Below are positions 54,867 to 64,000 of a stretch of 64,000 nucleotides of DNA, in pieces. The stretch spans positions 29,688,316-29,752,315 of the forward strand of contig OX422183.1 in assembly GCA_949130485.1 (NCBI GenBank), in the 5' to 3' direction. Position 1 is the stretch's first letter, and every line of letters begins with the position of its first letter. The notes beneath the pieces are model-generated. The model was given only the letters and a program-made list of their open reading frames with translations, did no database searches and was not told where the DNA came from. A program made the translations under genes and the position numbers. The DNA is from Agelas oroides. Its lineage: Eukaryota; Porifera; Demospongiae; Agelasida; Agelasidae.

Positions 54867-55748
54867 TAAGACCAAGGTGATAACCTGTATGTTGGAGGTT
54901 TGAGTTCCACAGAAGTCCACTTTTCCTCTTAGCAATACGCAAGAAATGTTGCTTTTTTCTGAATAAGTGTTTTTGTGTGTATTACATGATGCCTCCTTGT
55001 GGTATGAATGCATACAATTTCATAAGTCCAGATTCTCAGATGATCAGGAGCCACAATGATATTACTATATTCAACACGTGCACTCATGCTATGTCTCATG
55101 TTCAGTCACAAACTCACACATTGGTTGGATCTCCTTGTGCTGTGCTAAGCCAAATAGTGCATTACCTAAACTCTAGTCTCACTAGGCAGCATTTTATTCG
55201 CTCAGAGATTCTGATCGGTGCACGGCTAGAATTCGAGGATGGTGTGAATATGGCGTCTGATCAAGTTATATTATGTAACTATTCAAGGTAAAAGTTCTTT
55301 GTAAATACAATGCCTAATGTTGACTAGTATGAGCAATGTGTGGCAAGATCATACCATCACCACTTACATGATAGTAAAGTAGCAGTTTAGATCCTTTAGA
55401 ACTTGTGTACTGATGTGCAATCAAGTTTGGCTGTCCTATAATACACTGTTGGTGTGTTGGCATGTAGTACACACAACAATTGTGTAAGAGTGCAAGGCAG
55501 ATTTTAGTATCATTTTAGGATGTACCAGTAATGCAAAGTATTTGCATGGTTTAGCCACACTATACCATTGCAATGCAGTGAAAACGACAAACAATTTGGT
55601 CCCAAGGGTTCTGCAATAGAGACGTTCCACTGTATATACAACACCATCACAAACATACTAAATAATGAGCATTTCAAACACGGAGAGTAACAGAATGCAA
55701 ACAGAACACAAAGGGGACGGTCAGATTCAAAATCTACTGAAAGTGTAT

Positions 55749-58700
55749 TTAAGTAAGTGGAGGCTCATATGTTACCCTAGCATGTGTGTAATGCAGAGGA
55801 AGATGTCCATTGTAGAGTTCTTTAAACTTGTTCAAACACATTGATCGCTGGATGCAGTGCTGTGGCCTCATGGAAAGCCCTCTGAAACCTTCATCTAATA
55901 ATGAGGGGGAGAGACAGTAGACACTAACAACTGAGAGCCCCGTACAAATTCAGACAGCTGTAACAGCTACTTGTTATACTTGCAATCAAATACAGTCCTT
56001 GCATGTGCAATGGCTGCAAGAGAGATACTATAAGACTAGTGGAACAGGCAATTATTATAGCTGCTGGTGTGTTAGGAACAAATCTGTTTCAGAAACAAAG
56101 TACTTGGGTGTCTTGTTGTTGCAATGTGGCTAGCTGCAGGTGAAGGCAGTTTCATAACAATATTATTCTGCTTGAAATTTAGCTCATTTTCACTGTCTGC
56201 TGTGTCTACAAGTGCAGTACTGTATAACTAAGTAAGACATTGGTGACACTGCACCATGTACATTGCCTATGATATAGACATAAAAGCATTAGCCTAGTCT
56301 GGCAGATTTAGCTCATTCTTACCGTCTGCTGTGTCTACACTCCACCATATACATTGCCTATAGACATAAAAGCATTAGCTTACTATATATAGCAGATCTG
56401 ATCAAAGTGGTATTTGATTTCGAGTCTAAAGTAAACGAGCTTGAGGTAGAGCAATTGTTTAGGCTTTATTGTGGAGTTGCCATAGTATATAGATATTTCA
56501 GTACAAGATTGGCATAAACCACAAAGCACACTTCTCAACAAAACCTGCAGGTTAAAAATTGACTTGCATGCGTACGAGCTTCATCTTGCAAATTCTTGAT
56601 CTTTCCATGAGCCACCACAGACAGTGCAGAACATTGTGGCCAGCTGACATCCTCCAGAAACTTAGTCACCATCACATTCATCCCAATGTCTTCACAGTTC
56701 CTGACCTGATTGATGTACTCAATCATACCCTTTGGCAATATCTCAGGGTCATGGTACATTTCCAGGTAAGTCCTATGCATTAGAGCTGTTCCTGTACCCA
56801 TCAGGGAATAGCCAAATTTCACAGGTGTTCCACCATGTTGCCAGTCTGGTCCATAATGGAACTTGCCATCAGCCTGCTTGACATGCATGCGATGCTCATA
56901 GCCCACAATACGCTGCCTAAATTGCTGTTTGGAGTGATGGGGAAAAGAACAATTGTAAGTAAATCAACTGACTTTAGGTGATAATATCAACTTGTTCATG
57001 TTAGCCACTACACAAATACAATAAATCCACACACATAGTAACAAAAATCGAGGAAACACATCATTACACACCAGGAAGTCGATTTCTTCTTACATGTGTT
57101 GCGTACTACCTCACTAGGGGATCTCTGTTTGTCACTGGGGTCAGTGGATCAGTTGTAAGAGGGTCCAACTACAATTCAAAAGGTCCTAGGTTTGATTCCT
57201 GGGTGAATCCCTGATCTCAAAAGTTACATCATGCTATAATACAGTAATTCCTAAATAACTAACACTGAGGTGAACAGTAACAGGTTTACCTGCCATACTC
57301 TAAACCCAAAGACAAAGTCAGTAAGCTCAGTTATGAGTCTATCATCATCCATTATTGCAACACCTGCAGTCAAAGAGCATGTGAGACAAACACATGACTA
57401 CCAGCCATTCTGGAGTGTGAACAATTATCAGCTAGTGCATGGATTATCAGTTGCTGGCTTATCAACCTCATCATTACTCATTACTACTTTAAGGTGGTGG
57501 TGAAGTCTTTCGGCAGAGGTTAGCGAAAACATAAACTTGGGTTACAGTCAGGACCTGGGTTACTCCTAGTTTCAGGGTTAGGGTTTTCTTTAGGGCAATC
57601 TTGCTTTGCCTAATTTTAAAAAGGGTTTTAGTGGCTCATTAATATATTCATGAACCCAAAATTGCCACTCGATGGACGCATCTACACACTCACTCTAGGT
57701 AGCGTCCTAACCACCAATGTATCTCAAATCATTCTGTGCCAGCTTTTGTTCAGATCTACTCTCAAAGTCAGGCTAGACTCATGTTTGTCACTACTCTTGG
57801 AATGGACAACTTTGACTGCACCAAAATGAATGCACATTTCAAAAAATTCACAGCTTGTCTACGGGAGGGGCTCATTCATGAGTGGAAGCAAGCATTACTA
57901 GCCCCACCTCTCCCCCTTATGTCGCTAAACAACTCACGGTTCTGTTCCACACACAACTCCTCTGCAGCTTTCTTGTCTACGGCAGGGTAGTACCAACGAT
58001 ATATTGCGCATTCTAGTTAAAGCCCAGCCCAGCACTCGGAGCACCGGGCCACGGTCACCTACTAGGCTTGGCATACGATTGCAAGACCTGGGCCTACCCA
58101 GTGAGTACAGTCTTGGCCACTGTGGCCTTTCTGCTGTTTCTAGACTTTCACAAGCACTACTCACAGCTACTGACACTACAGCACTCTACTAAAACTCCTC
58201 TGTTTTTTTTTTGTTTTTTTTTTAAGTCGATCTAACCTTATCTTCAAAGTTCCGACCACCACATGAAGGGTTCCGCCAGGCCACATCTTAACTAACTTAA
58301 TTATAAACTGATTATTGGATGCCAATGCCGACAGGAAATGGGGAAAATCACGGACAGTGAACGGATGAAGGTTCCCAAAACGGACTGTGCGCTAAAAGTT
58401 TACAAAGACAAAGAATTCTATCAGCTTGGATTCCAGGTTTGTTGACCTTGAAAACACAGGGTTCCCAGCCACCTTAAATACCACAATGTTTTTGCATACT
58501 TTGCAGGTCAAGACAAAATCACTGGACTGGATCAACGACTGGATTGCTGGACAGGATTACTGGACTGAACTATTGGACTGGATTACTGCACTTAATTCGT
58601 TTGTATCGCATGAACTCCAGCCAACCACGTCCATGTGCTGAATTAGACCACATGCTAACTGTAGCTACCTATAATTGTATAAGCTGCACTTTGTCATGCT

Positions 58701-61700
58701 AGGAAATGTATACAAGCACACATAGACACAAAGTCATTCCGTACATTGTGAGCTCATATGCAATGCCACTGGAAGTTACACCCCAAGATGCAACTGCGTA
58801 AATAACTAATATATAAATACACAGGCCAGAGGAAGCGTTGGACATCCAATCTGAGTTGATATTCGTTAATGGCATGGAGCACTTACCCCAGGAATGAAAC
58901 TTTGGTACACCAACAACTCTCCGAGTCCCTTCACCAGTTACACCACTGTCACCCCTCACAGCAAGCGATTTTTCTGCTTACGTGACGTCACACGTTCAAT
59001 ATACTACGTATAAAATCCTTGCGTGTATTGAGCGCGCTACCGTGCTTCTGGCTGATATTACGCGCGCGCGTATATAATGCGCGAGTATAAAGCAGGTGAA
59101 GGGGTGCCTCGCTATTCATAATTTGATAAACTGATGTCTGGTTCCTCCCTTGAGGGTGAAGCTTTTTTTTTAAGAAGCCACAAAATTCTGAATAAGTCTT
59201 CCTACTTCAGCTAAACTTGCAGTACAAAACCCTGATCTCTTTAAGCCTTCTACTTCAGGTCTTGTAGCCAAGTAGCAGTGAACTTTTTTTCCTAAAGCCT
59301 ACTAACAAAGATTTTACCTACATATAGCACTGAACTTTAAAGTGTTCGAGCCAAGGTAAACCTGCAGCACTAACCTTCCGTGAGCATCTTGGGGTGCGGT
59401 TACTTTGCTCGTATAAGAGTAGCTTAAGCATGCAACAGCACCAAAAGCAACTTAATATAGCAACTACATTTGCTACTAATATGTTTGGACCCAAGCAGGT
59501 AAGTCCACATTTGTCTATTTCCAGGCTTCTAACACTTCACAAGGTTACATTATTTTGCACTTCAAAACTGCATTTACATGCAATATAGAGCTTGATAACT
59601 GGAGTTACTGGACCCATTTACCTTACACTGGTATTGTGGGCTTGCATTCTGTCACATGCTGCCTCAATTGCTCTACCTTTTCAAGTTTTCTTCGGTTTAA
59701 CCTATATAGTTGGAATATGTGACTTGATTGAAGGTCATGTAATATCAACAAGTTATGTTCAAAGTTCCATTAAGTAATCCAGTTCACAATCCAGTCTAGC
59801 GATTAGACGTAACCTAGTGTACATTTGTGAGATTGCTATAGTGCTCTTGACAGTTAGGGTTGCTATACTCTTTGTAAAAAGAGGATGGGACTAAATTATG
59901 GTAAAGTATAAATAGGAACACAGGGTAGTACAGGCTACAGCTAGCACCCTCTGATTATCCTGCTACTCTTTTGGTGTACACTGTCGCCATGTATGAATCA
60001 TAGGATGCTCTTTTGTTTTATCTATCTGTGTTATAATGTATGTATGGTTTAAGTTTACTAAACTGATTGCACAGCAACAAGCTCTGTCCCCTTTTGCAAA
60101 ATTATTATATATACCGACTGCAGACTTGTATAGTAAAACCACTGGTAGTAAACAATCAATGGCTATAAGCCAATAATTATAGCCAATTCTAATTGTTATC
60201 CCATTCCAGTTCTGAGCACTAGTCAGTCTGCAATCTGGTCTCCAAATCCAGATAGAAAAGGTGTAATGCCAAGATATCTGGCCCTGGAAAGGTTGTATCT
60301 AATCACTGGACTGGATTGTAGACTGGATTGCTGGACTGAACTACTAGTTTGTGCATCTCACATGTACCTTATACTTCTCCTTTCTTGTGCTTGGAATGTC
60401 TTCAGAGCAAATTATTATTTTTAATACCAACTTGAAATCATGTTCTGCCTTCTCTGTTAAGTTGTTATAAGCTACACTTTATCAACTCACTGGCTAGATA
60501 GTGAATGTACACAAGTGTATAGTACACTATAGCCATAATAATGGATAATGAACTCATCCCATTGTACTACGAGCTTAGTGTGTGTGCATGCTGAGATCAC
60601 ATCCAGTACACTGCAAAAAGGTTTGGGTTACTTCAACCACATTTTGGTCACCGCATTCCTTTTGTGTGCATGACACGTAAAGTGCTTACAATTCAAATCA
60701 GAGTGTAGTTGAGAAGCTTCTCCCTCTTGTTAAATTAGTCTCCTTTCAGAAAGCCTATAAATCAGCATATCAGTTGAGGTTTGTTGTTTCTTTGATCTTA
60801 CACATCTGCCCCTGGAGAGTTCCTTGGTTGCATGGTTGTGGTAGAAATGCCAGGAATGTAGCCAAATTAATAGGTCTTCTGAAAAGAGAGACTAGCTAAT
60901 GTAACTAAACAATTAAGAAGAACTTTCAAGTAAACCTAATAGGTAGCATTCCTTTATTACACTGATGCAACCGTGACAACCTAAAAATGTGGTTGAAGTA
61001 ACCTAAGTGTTTTTGCAGTGTATATCCACTGGCAATGCCAGGCAACCATACATAAAAGAGTACAGGATCTCTTGAGTGTCCATTGCTGTTTCATTAACCT
61101 TGAAATAGCTGTTTGGCAGCTATTTGGCAGCCACTAGGTGAATAGTAAGCTTCAAAAATGTGACCAACTTCAACCCATTGCTTGGCTATAGAAGATATGC
61201 CCAACTTAATTTTAACAGCAATCCAGTCCATCGGTCGATCCAGTCCAGCAGCCCAGTCCACAATCCAGTCCAGTGATTAATTAAATACAACCCCCTGAAA
61301 ACCAGGAAAGTTTGTTGGAAGTCTAGCACCCATGCATACCGCACTGGCTGCTTTTATTGCAATTGGGGCTATCCCAATCACCAAATATCCATTATCACAC
61401 ATACGTACAGTCTGTTTCAATCTCTGGCCTTGGCCTGAATCTTCTGGTGAGTTTGTTTTCTGTTTCTTCAATAAACTTTAGTGGCACTGCACAGGAAGTA
61501 GAAATGTCGAGAAGAAAACCTGGAACCGGTGTCCCCACGTTGTTCCATATCACAATGATCTTGTCCAGTTGAGGAGTCTTACAGTAGTGGTTCAACACTT
61601 TCTGAAGGATCTCATTGCGCTTATAGGTAGTCATAACGATGGTAAACTTTTCATTTTCAAGATCTGTTTCAGGTTTGGAGAATATCTTTGCGGCATACCG

Positions 61701-61901
61701 GCTGAGCACGCTGGACACATTCGTTTTGTGTATTAACCTACCAGTTGTCACCTTTCCAGGGACAGGTAGCGGACTACAGAGGCTCCCATCACTGATAGTG
61801 ACTAGATTACGATCTGTCCGGCTAACAAAAAACAGACACAGCAAAGCTATAACTGTTACACTCAGAATAACACCAATCGCAACCTTCTGACTTAGCGCCA
61901 T
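55749..61901 (-). CDS. EXTL2-like GT64 glycosyltransferase, copy B
   Basis: Minus-strand exons 61901-61409, 57363-57290, 56924-56576, 55894-55749. Each has exactly the length of its copy A counterpart (493, 74, 349, 146 nt), giving 353 residues without a stop or frameshift. The signal-anchor, the DDD at 170-172 and the C-terminal HYIQRS motif are kept. Differences from copy A are scattered, with several in the stalk between the anchor and the catalytic domain. The exon 3 donor is GTACGC instead of GTAAGC. Conservation of all exon lengths and motifs, despite large intron changes, suggests both genes are under selection. Expression cannot be judged. Confidence 0.87.
57489..58477. mobile_element. 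981-bp TTAA-target insertion, copy B only
   Basis: TTAA at 57489-57492 and 58474-58477 flanks an insert beginning GGTGG and ending CCACC. Copy A has one TTAA (30768-30771) at the same place. TTAA duplication is the piggyBac hallmark. A plus-strand frame (57736-57990, containing QARLMFVTTLGMDNFDCTKM) and an overlapping one (to 58192) are not recognised as a transposase. Confidence 0.8.
58780..59412. mobile_element. Inverted-end insertion, copy B only
   Basis: Ends caccccaagatgc (58782) and gcatcttggggtg (59385) are inverted. Copy A reads from gccacaggaagt directly to ataacagtagctt (about 31030-31050). The interior has (cg)n and no protein. Exact borders are uncertain by 10-20 bp. Confidence 0.6.
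60607..61022. mobile_element. mariner-type MITE, copy B only
   Basis: TA on both sides flanks CACTGCAAAAAGGTTTGGGT and its near inverse ending TTTTTGCAGTG. Copy A has the uninterrupted site (atccagtatccactgg, about 33070). The 412 bp hold no transposase. Confidence 0.78.
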
Positions 61902-62218
61902 GCCATTTCTGCTCACTGTAATTATTAGACCCACCCCCGAGTTCAAAGCCACACCCTATCATAGATTAATAACCCGTACCGGGATTGGAAACGGAATATT
62001 TACGCACCACCATCTGTGCAACGCTTCCGGTTTCGTTAGGCACTTAGAAGCTTCACTACAACAAACGTAACATTAAGGTAGATCTGACATTGCATGTATT
62101 AAATATGCTTATGTATTTACAACTTGTTCAAAATCAGCTGATTATACATGCAAAATGTTTACTTGTGACTACTACATGTTGCCAGTGTGCACATGTAATT
62201 CAACTATCAGCAGCTTAC

Positions 62219-63474
62219 CTGTTTGATTGAAAAAGGATCCCTTTTTCCACCCTCGCAAAGTATGGTACTTGTGGTGTTGATTTCCAATGCAAAGCTTTGT
62301 TGAATCAAGGGCTTTCATTACCTCAGACAGAGCTGAGGTTGTGGATATAGTTTTTGGCAAATCCTTCAATGCAGTTGTGTTGTTCAAACTCATAGGCTTT
62401 TCTCTCACATGAATGCTGTACGTCAAGTCATCATGCACAGCTATGCTGTACATTACTTTAGCACCTGTTGCTTCCAGCCCTTGCGTGGTCAGCTTCACCA
62501 AAACTAACCGTGAGTACTCATCACTCACTAATAACTACCCTGTAGGGATGGCACTGTACATCATTTGCAAAACTTCATCACTAGTGCAAGCTAATGATTC
62601 AAATTTCAATGCCTACATGTAGCGGACTGGAAAGAAACTCCCCCACAAACATATAGACTTGTTGCTATGTGAACAGAAAGTACGTAGGTTTTTTACGCTA
62701 ATCATATGACTATATCAAAGTCCATAGTTAAGCTCCATTAACAACAGTGAAATAAATAGTGTTTTTCTTGTACATGTAAACAGTGCAAAAAGTGTAATAG
62801 CTCACTGATTGGCTGAACAACAGTGCAAAAAGTGTAATAGCTCTCTGATTGGTTGAAAAACAGACCATCAACAGTGAAAAAGTGTAATAGCTCTCTGATT
62901 GGTTGAAAAACAGACTGTCAACAGTGCAAAAGTGTAATAGCTCACTGATTGGTCAGTAACTTGTGAGTACCAACAATTTGCTGTAAACTATCTAATGTAC
63001 TACAAACTTGTAAGTAACAACAATTTGCTGTAAACTATACAGTGTACTGTAAACTTGTATACAATAAACTTGCCTATCTCATACATACTCATACTTAATG
63101 TAGTGTACTGTCAACTTGGCAAGGTTTATGATTAGCAATCAATAGCATGTTTTCTCGTACAATTTGGGATTAATAGCACTCATAATTGGCATAATTGCAC
63201 TCGGCTTCGCCTCGTGCAATTAATAGCCATTCACTCGTGCTATCAATCCCAAATTACCGTGACTCGAAACCATGCTATTAATTGTACATATAGTTTATAT
63301 GAGTAACTTACTCAGTCTCTGACAGTGCCGAAAAATCCACAGATAATTCGAAATTTCCGCTTCAGAGCTGCTACCTGCACCGTTTGTTTCAACCGTTCCA
63401 CACCAGTCGCAATCACATAGCGTTGCACGGATGGGTGCCGCCAAAAGAATCTCGTTATGTACAGACTTGCTCAT
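62219..63474 (-). CDS. First two exons of an unrecognised gene, 3' part not found
   Basis: Exon 63474-63312 begins with ATG (MSKSVHNEILLAAPIRATLC) and ends in phase 1 at a GTAAGT donor. Exon 62527-62219 follows after an acceptor TTATTAG, in the matching phase, reading SDEYSRLVLVKLTTQGLEA, REKPMSLNNTTALKDLP and LCIGNQHHKYHTLRGWKKG before a GTAAGC donor. The stretch with C-x-G-N and a later KKG-x-F resembles a motif I associate loosely with uncharacterised, perhaps transposon-derived, invertebrate proteins; that is a weak inference. No continuation is visible before the EXTL2-like gene of copy B starts 318 bp further on, so the gene may be cut short by the duplication border or continue with an exon I missed. 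Confidence 0.4.
62755..62962. repeat. Tandem repeat, unit about 52-60 bp, four copies
   Basis: Units of the form aacagtgcaaaaagtgtaat followed by agctctctgattggttgaa repeat in tandem. It lies in the intron of the unrecognised minus-strand gene. Confidence 0.88.
63148..63284. mobile_element. Inverted-repeat element, about 137 bp
   Basis: Arms atagcatgttttctcg, then caatttgggattaatagcac, pair with gtgctatcaatcccaaatta, then cgaaaccatgctatt. A central hairpin gcactcggcttcgcctcgtgc is included. It sits in the same intron as the tandem repeat. Confidence 0.65.
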
Positions 63475-64000
63475 GAGAAAAAAATTACGGATTTACCCCA
63501 AATTTAGATTTTAACCCTCTCCCTACCAGATTTAACAACCGAATTTCTGCCCAGGAAGTATGCAGCACATTGAGGGAGAAGAGAATAAGTAAGCAGGGTA
63601 TCAGTATAGCAATAAAACTAGTCAGTATTGAATATCAGAAAAAGGATGCATTTCTGGCAGCTGTGTAGCTAGGGGGAAACAGACTGACATTTCAGAGCAG
63701 CCTCCAGCAGCACAGCCTGAAAAAGCTTGAATTATATTTTCTATTTCTATCAGGCCATGAGTCTTGACTGGCCAACACTCTTGTGTTTGGTGCACAATTA
63801 GTAAACCTGCTGTGCAATGCTGTGGTGTGCATTTGTGCACTACGTTGCTGTACACTGCAATCTAACTGCACCAAGGGTCAAACATTGTTGAAGTTGTCAA
63901 CGCTGTGTGATGAAATCAGGCTTAAAAATGAAGCTATTTTACGTCTGTTCAATGTGGTAATGTTCCTATGCTAGAGGCAAAAATTTATTCTCAGACTGAT
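63475..64000. other. Right edge of window, no firm gene
   Basis: A plus-strand frame (63790-63956; TLLKLSTLCDEIRLKNEAIL, followed by GTAATG) has an exon-like look with a possible acceptor cacaattag at 63802. It is too short to identify and its neighbours lie outside the window. Confidence 0.3.

Larger units (their letters stand above)
54867..61957. repeat. Segmental duplication, copy B
   Basis: Colinear counterpart of 27565-34453, same orientation, about 7.1 kb. It lacks the copy A insertions at 28819-29068, 31575-31980 and 33136-33524. It carries its own at 57493-58473 (TTAA target), about 58780-59412, and 60609-61020 (TA target). About 30 bp are missing near the right border compared with copy A (around 34412-34444). 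Confidence 0.93.

Noticed and set aside
57736-58192. Two overlapping plus-strand frames that look protein-like
   Set aside because: They lie inside the copy-B-only insertion, are absent from copy A and resemble no family I can name, so they are described with the element, not as a host gene.
62755-62962. CRISPR-like array
   Set aside because: The units are contiguous tandem repeats without unique spacers, in an animal genome.

Overview
The window is nuclear DNA of an animal. Genes are split by many GT-AG introns, inverted-repeat DNA transposons are abundant, and the recognisable proteins are metazoan: an ankyrin-rich TRPA-type cation channel, an EXTL2-like glycosyltransferase, and a RING / TRAF zinc finger / CARD / protein kinase fusion. 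The domain mix and the kinase style (HRD-L-C-S-D-N loop) suggest a sponge with fairly large introns. The species is an inference and was not tested.

Layout. (1) 406-26370, plus strand: one long gene, whose 5' end lies outside the window. I could reconstruct 32 exons whose phases all join (4263 nt, about 1420 residues). It encodes about 20 ankyrin repeats, mostly one per 99-nt phase-0 exon, then the TRPA linker, S1-S6 with the pore, the post-S6 helix, and a C-terminal tail of eleven 45-bp repeats predicted to be helical. Its introns are full of mobile elements, including a four-level nest at 8222-9983. (2) 27565-34453: a segment carrying a complete four-exon EXTL2-like gene on the minus strand. 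(3) 34454-47534: repeat-rich spacer with a minisatellite, a 3.2-kb element flanked by a 9-bp target duplication, and a transposase-type helix-turn-helix exon. (4) 47535-50837, plus strand: the four-exon RING-TRAF-CARD-kinase gene (522 residues). (5) 54867-61957: a second copy of segment 2 in the same orientation, with a second intact EXTL2-like gene. (6) 62219-63474, minus strand: the first two exons of an unrecognised gene, whose continuation is not visible next to the duplication border.

How the parts relate. The two EXTL2-like genes are tandem paralogues from a 7-kb segmental duplication 27 kb apart. The copies differ by discrete insertions (a tRNA-bearing insert and a palindromic element in the first; a TTAA-site and a TA-site element in the second), so each copy shows the other's empty or filled sites. 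The channel gene would sense stimuli at the plasma membrane, the glycosyltransferases would act in the Golgi on proteoglycan-type glycans, and the kinase would be a cytosolic adaptor-enzyme in death-fold or innate-immune signalling. Nothing in the sequence links the three functionally.

The most unusual items are the RING-TRAF-CARD-kinase fusion, the tandem 45-nt exon pair in the S1-S2 loop of the channel, the repeat-built channel tail, and a transposon family with TAGCCTCG ends and 9-bp target duplications that recurs six times.
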